A stretch of 64,000 nt of DNA from Pelagicoccus sp. SDUM812002 (lineage in GTDB: Bacteria; Verrucomicrobiota; Verrucomicrobiia; Opitutales; Opitutaceae), in contig NZ_JARXHX010000004.1 of assembly GCF_031127835.1 (NCBI RefSeq), positions 309,448 through 373,447 on the forward strand, in the 5' to 3' direction. Shown here in pieces: positions 52,603 to 61,447 of this stretch; position 1 is the stretch's first letter, and every line of letters starts with the position of its first letter. Position numbers and translations under genes: made by a program. Below the pieces are notes generated by a model. It searched no databases. It was not told where the DNA came from and saw only the letters and a list, made by a program, of their open reading frames with translations.

Positions 52603-53091
52603 TTTGCTGCCTAGCAGCGGACCGTGTATCCAAAATCGGAATATTTTGTAAGCGCCCTTATCCACGTCCAAATTAGGTCGGGGAAATGCTGAGCTTAGGG
52701 TTTTGATTGAATGTTATCTAGAACGAACCCCAGTGCTCCGTCGCGTTTGGCTCGGAACTTTTTTTACCCCATTTTAGTAAACGGATTTATGCAGGACACC
52801 CTTTCGATTTAGGATACGAGGAGTACAAAGTTGAATGATCGTCAGGCGCTTGCGCCCGTCGTTGCTAGTCCAATCGCAGAGGGCCCCGGAGCTTTCGCTC
52901 CAGCCGCTGTTTTTCAAATACCCACACCCAATCAAAATCAAGTTGCCCGTACCCCGGTATCCTTTCGGTAATCGCTTTGCTTCATCTTAAGAAGGTTGCG
53001 TGCGGATCGAGCTCTAGTGGCTCGCTCTTCTGCTAATTTCTCAAGTGAGTTTAGGTTCTCGGGGCGACTTGCTTACCCAAATCGAACTATC
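52603..53091. other. Intergenic region upstream of the TonB receptor
   Basis: About 490 bp. Two short GC hairpins are visible: GGCGCTTGCGCC at about 52847 and CGGAGCTTTCGCTCC at about 52888. These resemble REP-like or attenuator stems; no riboswitch was recognised. It should hold the promoter for the receptor unit. Confidence 0.4.
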
Positions 53092-56000
53092 ATGCTAAAA
53101 AACAAAAACTATCCCAGCAGGGTGGGCCCCTTCACGGCCGCTTTGCTCGCCGCCTCGCTCGCAGCGGGCGGCTCTGTCTCCGCTCAGGATGCAGCCGATC
53201 AAGAAGATGACGAAGTCTTCGAGCTTTCTCCGTTTACGGTGAGCGGCGAAGAAGATGTCGGCTATCGTGCCACCTCTTCACTCGCCGGCACGCGTTTGAA
53301 GACTGACTTGGCCGATATCGGCTCAGCGATCTCTGTTTACACGGAAGATTTCTTGGATGACGTAGGCGCCGTGGACAATGAGACGCTGCTTGCCTATGGT
53401 CTAGGAACGGAAGTCGGCGGCGCGAACGGAAACTTCGTAAACCCTAACTCTAACGGCTTGGAAAACGCGGCCCTGAGCTCTCCAAATAGCAACACTCGCG
53501 TACGGGGTCTGACCAGTGCGGACAACACCCGCAATTATTTTAGGACGGATGTTTCGTGGGATGGATACATCATCAACCGCGTGGATATTCAACGTGGCGC
53601 GAATTCGATCCTTTTCGGCTTGGGGAGTCCCGCAGGTATTATTAACGCCACTACAGCTGAGGCTAGTTTTAGAAACAGCGGTAAATTCGACCTTCGCTTC
53701 GACAAGTTCGGCAGCACTCGTATGAGCGGAAATTTGAACCGGGTTTTGGTCGAAGACGAACTGGCGATTCGAGTCGCTGTGCTCAACGACCGCAAGCGTT
53801 TCCGCCAGGAAGAGGCGTATGATGACGACCGTCGTCTTTATGCTGCCCTTTCTTACACTCCTAAGGCCATCAACTCGGATGGCATGTTAAATAAGCTTAA
53901 AGCCAGCATCGAGACAGGGACTGGCGAGAGCAGCCGCCCGAGGTATGTCGTTCCCGTCGACGCTATCTCTTCCTTCTACTTGGCTCCGGGTGAGACGGGG
54001 TTTGGCGGGGAGTGGGCTAACTACTCTGTGATAGAGGCACAGTCAGGACAGACACTTGCTCCCGGAGAAAATGGTCAACTGATCAACCAGATCTACCGCA
54101 ATGAAGCCCGTACCAACGGCAACAGTAGCGACACGCCCGTTAGCATGTGGCTCACCGGCAGCGTTGGTGCAGACGCAGGGTTCGCTTACGATATGGCTGG
54201 GCCAAATTTTCCTAATCCGGCTAGGATTCGAGAGGGCGGCATCAAAGCTCGTGGATCGTATGTCGTGACGGAACCTGACGATGACGAAGATTTCGATCCG
54301 TATGCGACCATCGACAACACTGAGCAAGGCTCGGTTGTCGGTACATCGAGCTTCTCGATGCGTTCCAAGCAAGAGGTGGCAGGCGCGATGGGATTAAAGT
54401 ACGCAGGATTTTGGAAGGACTCTTCGCTAGCCGACACCACCTATTTCGATTTCTATAACCACACGATCGATGGAGGCCTCAAGAGTCAGGAAACTGACTT
54501 CAACATTCTGGAGCTCGATTGGTCGAGTACCTTCAAGGACAACATGTTTGGTTTGAATGTATCCTACTATCGACAGGAGCACGATAGCGAGGTCAATGCT
54601 GCTCTCGGAACCGTCTACACACCATCGATTGAAATCGACGTGGGCGCGCTCGACCAAACAGCGACCATCGGTAATCAGGTTCCGAATCCGTACGGGGGAC
54701 GTGCGTACATTGGTCTGAATACGTCACATGGTGGAAGCAACATGGTATCTCGTGATCGCGAATCTAAACGCCTTCAGGCCTTCTTTTCTTATGATTTCGA
54801 GAAGCACCACAACGAAGGCTTCTTGTCTCGCTTGCTGGGCAAGCAAGATTTCACGGGTGTGGTTCAGCAGTACGAGCTGGAATCGCGAGGTCAGTACTAC
54901 CGTCCGGTAGGATGGGGTTACGACTATGCCACGCTTCGAGGTGACGAAGTTCCAGAGGGTGGATTCCCTCCTTCTGATTATCGCTTGGCAGAACTCGCTC
55001 AAGAGGTTGGCGACCCTAGCGGCGGGATTAAGATCTATCTCGATGCGACCGGTCCGCAGAACACTGGCTTACGGGCATTGAATGGCCTCAACGTTCCGAC
55101 CGGCAAGGTAACAGTCGCTGGATTTAATGGGACACCGCGTCCAGGATTCAGCGCAGAAGACGCTGCCATGGAGACCTTTTACAATGCGTACAGCGGTCTA
55201 CCGGCCGATGATGGTAACGCACTCGCCTACCAGGCTCGCAATCCTGCAAATTATGTGGGTTGGCAGGATTCGGTGGGAGAGTATACCTTTGTACGTGCCT
55301 CCGACGACGAAGCATCGAGAGAGTACCTGACTACCCGCCGTTCGCTTAATGTTGAAGACGTGGAATCTACTGCGTTGGTTTGGACCGGTCGTTTCTGGGA
55401 CGGTGCGTTTGTTGGAATGTACGGCTGGCGCAAGGACGACGCCTACGAGGCTTGGCCTAGACATGACTACCGTGACGATGGACACGAGACCGATCTCTCG
55501 ATCGAGGAAGGCGTAAATAGCCGTTCTCAGGAAGTGCAGAGCCGCAACTGGTCTGCTAAGCTGAATGTAAGCCACGTTTTCGGGCTTACTGACAAGCTTC
55601 CGTTCTCGGTACACGCTCTTTACGCCGAGGGCGAGGTGCAAACGCCGGATCCATCACGGATCGACGTGTTTGGTCGGACGTTGCCGAACGCGACGGGTAA
55701 TACCGAGGACCTTTCTCTTATGCTGATCTCCAATGATGGTCGCTGGTCCTTCCGCGCGACGGACTACCGAACGGTCGTGCAGGATGCAGTTTCGAGCTCC
55801 ACGGTAAATAACGCGAAGTGGCGTATTGAGCAGGTGCTCGCTCAGGGTACTGTTGGTGCTGGAAGGATTGAGACTGATGTTGGTAGATGGGCCGCTGAAA
55901 ACCTAACGCTTAGCGCTTCTGCCGAAGCGGCAGGATACGATACTGAGCGAGCGTATCGAAAGGAAGTCATGGCTCCTGCTTGGAGAGCGTTCGAAGCCGA

Positions 56001-56769
56001 GCTCTTCAATAATTTCCCGCTTGCCCGTGGTTGGTACCTTAGTGAATTCCAGCCGGGTGACGCAGAAGCACCTTCGGTTCGTTTTCCGGACAATGCCACC
56101 CTCGTGGAGGACCAAGTCTCGGAAGGTTACGAGTTCGAGCTTACAGCGAACGTAACCGAAAACTGGAGAGTGGCCTTCAATGCGTCGAAGACGCAAGCGA
56201 TTCGTTCCAATCTCCCCGGCCAGGACTTTGGGGCAGTGATCGACTTGATTGTGGATTCAATGCGTAACACACCAGCCGGCGAGATTCCTCTATGGTGGGA
56301 GGGTGGTAACAAAGTGGGCACACACCTCAATCCGTTCCTTGGGGAAGTTGCTGTGGCGAGGGCTCTCAACGGCGCCGCCCAGCCAGAGATCCGCGAGTGG
56401 AAATCTAACGTGATCACCAACTACAGCTTCGGCGATGGTCGATTTAAGGGGCTTGGCTTAGGCGGATCCCTTCGTTGGGAAGACGAGCAGGTCTACGGAT
56501 ACGAGCCGACGATTGATCCTGATACCGGTGATCTTGGAGTGAACATCGATCAAGCCTATGCAACTGATGCGCGTGAGACAGTCGATCTTTGGGTTAGCTA
56601 TGCCAAGGCATTGAACGACAAATTGGATTGGAAGATTCAGTTGAACGTTCGCAACGCGTTTGGCGACAACGAGACTGTGCCGCTTTCCCGCAATCCGGAC
56701 GGATCAATCGGTCTGCGAGGCATCCGAGAAGGCATGAGCTGGTCGGTAAGCAACTCGTTCGACTTCTAG
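53092..56769 (+). CDS. Large TonB-dependent receptor (glycan-uptake type)
   Basis: A 1225-residue outer-membrane receptor. The ATG at 53092 gives a signal peptide ending GGSVSAQD; the upstream open frame lacks homology. The mature N-terminus is acidic and runs into VFELSPFTVSGEEDVGYRATSSLAGTRLKTDL, the TonB-box/plug start typical of Verrucomicrobiota receptors. The plug continues with ISVYTEDFLDDVGAVDNETLL and INRVDIQRGANSILFGLGSPAGIIN. The barrel ends in SWSVSNSFDF with terminal Phe. The size and context suggest import of an oligosaccharide. No SusD partner follows; instead TPR and FG-GAP genes do. A strong terminator lies 48 bp after the stop. Confidence 0.95.
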   Translation: MLKNKNYPSRVGPFTAALLAASLAAGGSVSAQDAADQEDDEVFELSPFTVSGEEDVGYRATSSLAGTRLKTDLADIGSAISVYTEDFLDDVGAVDNETLLAYGLGTEVGGANGNFVNPNSNGLENAALSSPNSNTRVRGLTSADNTRNYFRTDVSWDGYIINRVDIQRGANSILFGLGSPAGIINATTAEASFRNSGKFDLRFDKFGSTRMSGNLNRVLVEDELAIRVAVLNDRKRFRQEEAYDDDRRLYAALSYTPKAINSDGMLNKLKASIETGTGESSRPRYVVPVDAISSFYLAPGETGFGGEWANYSVIEAQSGQTLAPGENGQLINQIYRNEARTNGNSSDTPVSMWLTGSVGADAGFAYDMAGPNFPNPARIREGGIKARGSYVVTEPDDDEDFDPYATIDNTEQGSVVGTSSFSMRSKQEVAGAMGLKYAGFWKDSSLADTTYFDFYNHTIDGGLKSQETDFNILELDWSSTFKDNMFGLNVSYYRQEHDSEVNAALGTVYTPSIEIDVGALDQTATIGNQVPNPYGGRAYIGLNTSHGGSNMVSRDRESKRLQAFFSYDFEKHHNEGFLSRLLGKQDFTGVVQQYELESRGQYYRPVGWGYDYATLRGDEVPEGGFPPSDYRLAELAQEVGDPSGGIKIYLDATGPQNTGLRALNGLNVPTGKVTVAGFNGTPRPGFSAEDAAMETFYNAYSGLPADDGNALAYQARNPANYVGWQDSVGEYTFVRASDDEASREYLTTRRSLNVEDVESTALVWTGRFWDGAFVGMYGWRKDDAYEAWPRHDYRDDGHETDLSIEEGVNSRSQEVQSRNWSAKLNVSHVFGLTDKLPFSVHALYAEGEVQTPDPSRIDVFGRTLPNATGNTEDLSLMLISNDGRWSFRATDYRTVVQDAVSSSTVNNAKWRIEQVLAQGTVGAGRIETDVGRWAAENLTLSASAEAAGYDTERAYRKEVMAPAWRAFEAELFNNFPLARGWYLSEFQPGDAEAPSVRFPDNATLVEDQVSEGYEFELTANVTENWRVAFNASKTQAIRSNLPGQDFGAVIDLIVDSMRNTPAGEIPLWWEGGNKVGTHLNPFLGEVAVARALNGAAQPEIREWKSNVITNYSFGDGRFKGLGLGGSLRWEDEQVYGYEPTIDPDTGDLGVNIDQAYATDARETVDLWVSYAKALNDKLDWKIQLNVRNAFGDNETVPLSRNPDGSIGLRGIREGMSWSVSNSFDF

Positions 56770-56816
56770 AGAAACTATCAAACGATTGTTGTCTCTGAAC
56801 GGATAACCATTTAGCT

Positions 56817-56846
56817 GGAGCCCTGCTTGAATGCAGGGCTCCTTTT
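56817..56846 (+). terminator. Rho-independent terminator after the TonB receptor
   Basis: A perfect 10-bp stem GGAGCCCTGC / GCAGGGCTCC with loop TTGAAT, followed by TTTT. It should end or attenuate receptor transcripts before the TPR gene. Confidence 0.9.
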
Positions 56847-56945
56847 CCGTTGGCGGATTTGATATTCCACCGATGTTTACAAATTTTAAATGAAATTACC
56901 CCCGGTTAAGAGACTCCACGGCAATGTGCAACTACGGGTATTGTC

Positions 56946-58151
56946 ATGAATCTTATGATACGAACCTTACAAGCTTCTAGCCCTTTGATCATTCGACTTG
57001 CGCTTACAATATTCCTTTTAGCGAACTGCGTGGTACTTTCAGGCGAGCCGCCTACCGAACGAATGGCCGCTGAGTTGGCTAAAGATCCGGCGAGCGTATT
57101 ACCGCAACTACGCCTGGGCGAGGCCTACTTGAGAGCAGGGGAAACCGAAAAGGGCCAAGCGGTGCTTGCTGAGGCCTATCGGGCTCTCGAAGTTCTAGCT
57201 GCGGCCAATCCCAAGTCAGGGAGGGTACACTACGCTCTTGGGCTGTGTTCGCTCTTTCGGGGCGATAGGGATGCGGCAGAGCTTGGTTTCCAGAAGGCCC
57301 TCGAACTCGCGCCTGATCTTGAATTGGCGTCGCTTGGATTGGCTAAGATTTATGCGGAGGAGGGCAGTTTCTATCGAGCTACTGCGACGATTCGCAAAGC
57401 CCTTGAACAATCGCCGAAGAACGAAGCGCTGCGTCGGACCTTGGCCGGCCTCCTCGCTTCGAACGGTAAGACAGAGCCCGCTGTGGAACTGTATCGAAGC
57501 TTAGTGGAAGAATTTTCCGACAATACAGAATATGCGGAAAGCCTGGTAAGTCTGTATCTGAAAATGGGAGACATCGAGGGCGCGACTCCGCTGCTTGATC
57601 AAATGATGGAAGCCGGGACAATTTCTGAAATCGACCGTGTTCTTCGTTTGTTGGAAGCTCACCTTGAGGTTGGAGCGTTGAAGGAGGTTCCCCGATTGTT
57701 GCAGCGAGTGCGGCGAGCCGAGCCCGAGCACCCGATGCTCGACGACTACTTCGCTCGCTATTATCACTTGCTTGGCGAGCAGTCCGCGCGCGAAAACGAT
57801 TGGTCCCGAGCCACACTCTACTTCAATCGATCGTTGGAGTACTCTCCAGATGATACTTCGACGCGGCAAGCCCTCGGTTCGGCCTATCTTGCTGTGGAGG
57901 ATTTCGAAGCGGCCAATGAGCAGTTCATGTCAATATTGGAGTCTTATCCTAGCGATCCCCAGTACTATGCCGATTTAGCTCGAACGCAGTTGGGGCTGGG
58001 CAACCCCGAGCTCGCCTTTCAGGTGATAGATAAAGCGTATGAATCATCGAAAGCCCGCGGGGATTTGGAGGCGATGAGTTTGTTTGAGCAAACTCGTAGC
58101 GATCTAGCGAATACGGCTAAGCGGCAACTTCAAGAGGCTCGATCAAACTAG
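56946..58151 (+). CDS. Secreted TPR-repeat protein
   Basis: A 401-residue protein with an N-terminal signal sequence (RLALTIFLLANCVVLSG). It is possibly a lipoprotein (LANC), but the -3 to +1 residues are only a partial lipobox. The rest is tetratricopeptide repeats: AELAKDPASVLPQLRLGEAYLRAGETEKGQ, HYALGLCSLFRGDRDAAELGFQKALELAPD and WSRATLYFNRSLEYSPDDTSTRQALGSAYLAVEDFEAA. It lies 11 bp upstream of the FG-GAP/UnbV gene and downstream of the large receptor. It may serve as a periplasmic or surface scaffold for the glycan-uptake unit; this is inferred from position. Confidence 0.88.
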   Translation: MNLMIRTLQASSPLIIRLALTIFLLANCVVLSGEPPTERMAAELAKDPASVLPQLRLGEAYLRAGETEKGQAVLAEAYRALEVLAAANPKSGRVHYALGLCSLFRGDRDAAELGFQKALELAPDLELASLGLAKIYAEEGSFYRATATIRKALEQSPKNEALRRTLAGLLASNGKTEPAVELYRSLVEEFSDNTEYAESLVSLYLKMGDIEGATPLLDQMMEAGTISEIDRVLRLLEAHLEVGALKEVPRLLQRVRRAEPEHPMLDDYFARYYHLLGEQSARENDWSRATLYFNRSLEYSPDDTSTRQALGSAYLAVEDFEAANEQFMSILESYPSDPQYYADLARTQLGLGNPELAFQVIDKAYESSKARGDLEAMSLFEQTRSDLANTAKRQLQEARSN

Positions 58152-58162
58152 TTCGTGAGACG

Positions 58163-61100
58163 ATGACGTTCTTGAGATCAATTTGCCTAGGGTGGGCGGG
58201 AGTGACGCTGCTTCCGTTTGCAGTGGCAGAAGGGGGCGACGCTCTGATACGGACAGACTTAAACGCTCCTTCGCATCGAATCGAGGGGAAACCGCTCTTT
58301 GAAGAGCTCGACCCAGACGCGACTGGTTTGTCCGGCTTTGTCAACGACTACAGTGGGGCGGATGTATGGGGAAAGCGTTGGCGGGAGTATTTTATGGGAA
58401 CGATCGGCACAGGGATAGCCTTAGGCGATATCGATGGAGATGGTCTTCCCGATCTGTTCGTTTCCAGCAAGGATGAAGAAAGTCGGTTGTACCGAAATGT
58501 TGGCGACATGAAGTTCGAGGACATTAGCGACCAGTCGGGTTTTCTCGATTCGCCGTATCCGGGAACGGGATGCAGCTTCGTCGATGTCGACAACGATGGA
58601 GATCTTGACCTCTACCTCTGTTACGTGAGAGGCGGAAACGAGCTTTGGATTAACGACGGAACGGGCCATTTCGAGGAGAGAGCGGAAGACTGGGGTGTGG
58701 CGGTTAAGACCGGCAGTACGATGGCGTCGTTTGTGGATTACGACCGTGACGGAGATCTCGATTTCTATCTGCAGAATAACTTGGTGAACGACGGCAACCA
58801 CTTTGAGCAATTGTCCGATCAGCTCTTCGAGAATCGTGGCACGCGATTCGTGGAAGTTACGCAAGCAGCAGGCATTACTGGACCGGCGTATGGTCACTCC
58901 GCGATTTGGTGGGATTACGATGAGGACGGATATCCGGACATTTATGTAGCCAACGATTATGAGAGACCGGACAAGCTGTATCGGAATAACGGTGACGGTA
59001 CTTTCTCTGATGTGATTACTGAGGTAACGTCTCAAATCCCCTATTATTCGATGGGGGCAGATTTTGGCGACATCGATAACGATGGACACTCGGACTACTG
59101 GGTTGCGGACATGGCTCCCACTTCGCATCGGCAGTACCTGCGAACCATTGGCAGTCATCAGCATATCTACCGCGGTCGTCGCGACGAGTTACCGCACCAA
59201 TACGCGAAAAACGTATTGATTCACAAACGATCTCCGAGCCAATTCGCGGATGTCGCTTATTTGGCGGGCCTAGCGGAAACGGACTGGACTTGGGCGGCAC
59301 GCTTGGTGGATTTGAACAATGACGGACGGCTGGATGCATTCGCTACAAACGGGATGCTTCGGTCTTTTCATGATGCTGATTTGGCAGCGAAGCAGTACGA
59401 ACGTGGCGGTAGCAATTGGGTTCTCCGAGTTTTTCGAAGGGAGGCAGTACTCAAGGAACGAAATCTGGCCTACGAAAATCTAGGAAACCTGCGTTTCGAA
59501 AGGCGAGGCGAGGCTTGGGGGCTAGAGAAATTGGGAGTGAGCTTTGGCGTAGCTTTTGGCGATTTGGATGGAGATGGGGATATGGATATGGTTCTCAACA
59601 ATTACCAAAAACCGGTATCCGTTTTTCGAAACAACGAAGGGCAACACAGTCGTATCACGGTCCGATTGCACGGGACGCGAAGCAATGCCTACGGAGTTGG
59701 CGCGAAAGTGGTTGCGACGACCGGCATGCTGAAGCAAACGAAGGAACTGTATCCGATGAGAGGTTACATGTCTACGGATGAGCCAATCCTTCAGTTCGGG
59801 CTGGGTGAGCACAAGAGGATGAATAGCCTCGAGGTCTTTTGGCCGAGTGGCGGATATCAGAAGTTTGAAGATCTTCCGACCAACGGGCGCTATGTCGTGA
59901 CAGAGCCGGAAGAGGACGCCGGGCCGAGAGAGCGCGAAAAAGAAAAGCCCTTTTTTCAGCGAGTCGCGTTGGCGTTACCAAGTGAAGCGATACGAAAGGA
60001 AGAGCACTTTGTCGACTTCAAGGAGCAGCCGCTCTTGCCCTTTCCGGAGTCGAGGCTGGGGGGAGACATGGTATTGGCGGACTTCGATCAGGACGGGCGT
60101 TTGGATGTCGCGTTGTCCGGTGCCAAAGGTCAGGAAACCGCGATTCTGCTTAACAGAGGAAAGGGCGACTTTGAATACGTTTTCAATCTAGATTTCGAGA
60201 CCGATTTCGGAAGCGAAGACTGGGATCTGAAGGTCGTGGATTGGAATCTTGATAGCCGTCCCGATTTGTTTGTCGCGTCTGGAGGAGTCGAATCCCCGTT
60301 GGGCGATGCGTTTTACGAGGATAGGCTGTATTTGAATGATGGTGACGGCTACTTCGTGCGAGACTTTGAGAGCGAGCTCTCGTCTCTAAGGAGATCGACT
60401 TCGGCGATCCGCTTCGCCGACTACGACAACGATGGAGACTTGGACGTATTCTGCGGCGTGCGCACGATTCCGGGAAGCTATCCGCTTTCGGACGCCTCCA
60501 GTCTGTGGGAAAACCGTGAGGGGAATCTCGAAGAAGTTACAGACGCGATCGCTCCCGGCTTAGCGAATACCGGCCGGGTGAGTGATGCGGTCTGGAGCGA
60601 TCTGGATGACGATGGAGATCTCGATTTGGTTCTCGCGATCGAGTGGGGGGCGGTGGAGATCTGGCGAAGTGTTGAAGGGATGCTTGAGCGGGACGACACG
60701 ATTTTGCCACGGAGTGAGAACTACGGGCTCTGGAATCGCATCGCCGTGGAGGATATCGATGGCGATGGAAGAAAGGATATTCTGGCAGGCAACCTAGGCT
60801 TGAACAGTACTTATCGAACTACGGAATCGAGTCCGCTCAACCTCTGGTATAAGAGAACGGGCGACGGCTCTGTTTCGTTAATCGAAACATTGTACGAAAA
60901 CGGCGATGAAGTCTTTCGGGCGGAGAAGGCTCGCATGGCGGAGGTTTTTCCAACACAGCTCGGCTCGTTTAGCTACGAGAAATACGCGAACAGTTCACCT
61001 CGAGATATTTTCCCGAGTTTAGAGGAGGAGTACCGGAAGCTTTCCGTCGTGGAGCTAAGGAGTTGTATTTTTTGGCAAACAGAAGACGGGGAATTTGAGA

Positions 61101-61447
61101 AGCAGGCTCTGCCGCATCTCGCGCAGTCGGGGCGAGCGATGTCGCTTATGGTTGAAGATTTCGATCTCGATGGCGACCGGGATGTAATCCTATCGCTGGA
61201 GCACCTCTCTCCGGTGCCTTGGACTGAACGGTTTGAGGATGGGCAGGTAGAGCTGTTGCTCAATGAGGGAGACCGTCGGCTGGTCCCGGTAAGTTCCTGG
61301 AAATCCGGTTTGCTTATCGACGGCAGTCCTAGGGGATTGGCGTGGGGTAACCTCATGGGTGATGAACGTCCTGAGTTGATAATCAACGTAAGCGAAGGCA
61401 GCCCCGCGGTGTTTTCGCTAGAGACTTTTCAAAATGATGAAGAATAA
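58163..61447 (+). CDS. Secreted FG-GAP/VCBS repeat protein with ASPIC/UnbV domain
   Basis: A 1094-residue exported protein (signal peptide MTFLRSICLGWAGVTLLPFAVA) made of about 13 calcium-binding FG-GAP repeats. Examples: DIDGDGLPDLF, DVDNDGDLDLY, DYDEDGYPDIY, DLDGDGDMDMV, DFDQDGRLDVA, DYDNDGDLDVF, DIDGDGRKDIL. They should fold as two beta propellers. Between them lies an ASPIC/UnbV domain (RITVRLHGTRSNAYGVGAKV through EVFWPSGGYQKFEDLP, ~490-575). Such proteins are common beside large TonB receptors in Bacteroidota and Verrucomicrobiota and are thought to bind surface glycans. Its end overlaps the glycoside hydrolase start by 14 bp, so the two are translationally coupled. Confidence 0.93.
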   Translation: MTFLRSICLGWAGVTLLPFAVAEGGDALIRTDLNAPSHRIEGKPLFEELDPDATGLSGFVNDYSGADVWGKRWREYFMGTIGTGIALGDIDGDGLPDLFVSSKDEESRLYRNVGDMKFEDISDQSGFLDSPYPGTGCSFVDVDNDGDLDLYLCYVRGGNELWINDGTGHFEERAEDWGVAVKTGSTMASFVDYDRDGDLDFYLQNNLVNDGNHFEQLSDQLFENRGTRFVEVTQAAGITGPAYGHSAIWWDYDEDGYPDIYVANDYERPDKLYRNNGDGTFSDVITEVTSQIPYYSMGADFGDIDNDGHSDYWVADMAPTSHRQYLRTIGSHQHIYRGRRDELPHQYAKNVLIHKRSPSQFADVAYLAGLAETDWTWAARLVDLNNDGRLDAFATNGMLRSFHDADLAAKQYERGGSNWVLRVFRREAVLKERNLAYENLGNLRFERRGEAWGLEKLGVSFGVAFGDLDGDGDMDMVLNNYQKPVSVFRNNEGQHSRITVRLHGTRSNAYGVGAKVVATTGMLKQTKELYPMRGYMSTDEPILQFGLGEHKRMNSLEVFWPSGGYQKFEDLPTNGRYVVTEPEEDAGPREREKEKPFFQRVALALPSEAIRKEEHFVDFKEQPLLPFPESRLGGDMVLADFDQDGRLDVALSGAKGQETAILLNRGKGDFEYVFNLDFETDFGSEDWDLKVVDWNLDSRPDLFVASGGVESPLGDAFYEDRLYLNDGDGYFVRDFESELSSLRRSTSAIRFADYDNDGDLDVFCGVRTIPGSYPLSDASSLWENREGNLEEVTDAIAPGLANTGRVSDAVWSDLDDDGDLDLVLAIEWGAVEIWRSVEGMLERDDTILPRSENYGLWNRIAVEDIDGDGRKDILAGNLGLNSTYRTTESSPLNLWYKRTGDGSVSLIETLYENGDEVFRAEKARMAEVFPTQLGSFSYEKYANSSPRDIFPSLEEEYRKLSVVELRSCIFWQTEDGEFEKQALPHLAQSGRAMSLMVEDFDLDGDRDVILSLEHLSPVPWTERFEDGQVELLLNEGDRRLVPVSSWKSGLLIDGSPRGLAWGNLMGDERPELIINVSEGSPAVFSLETFQNDEE

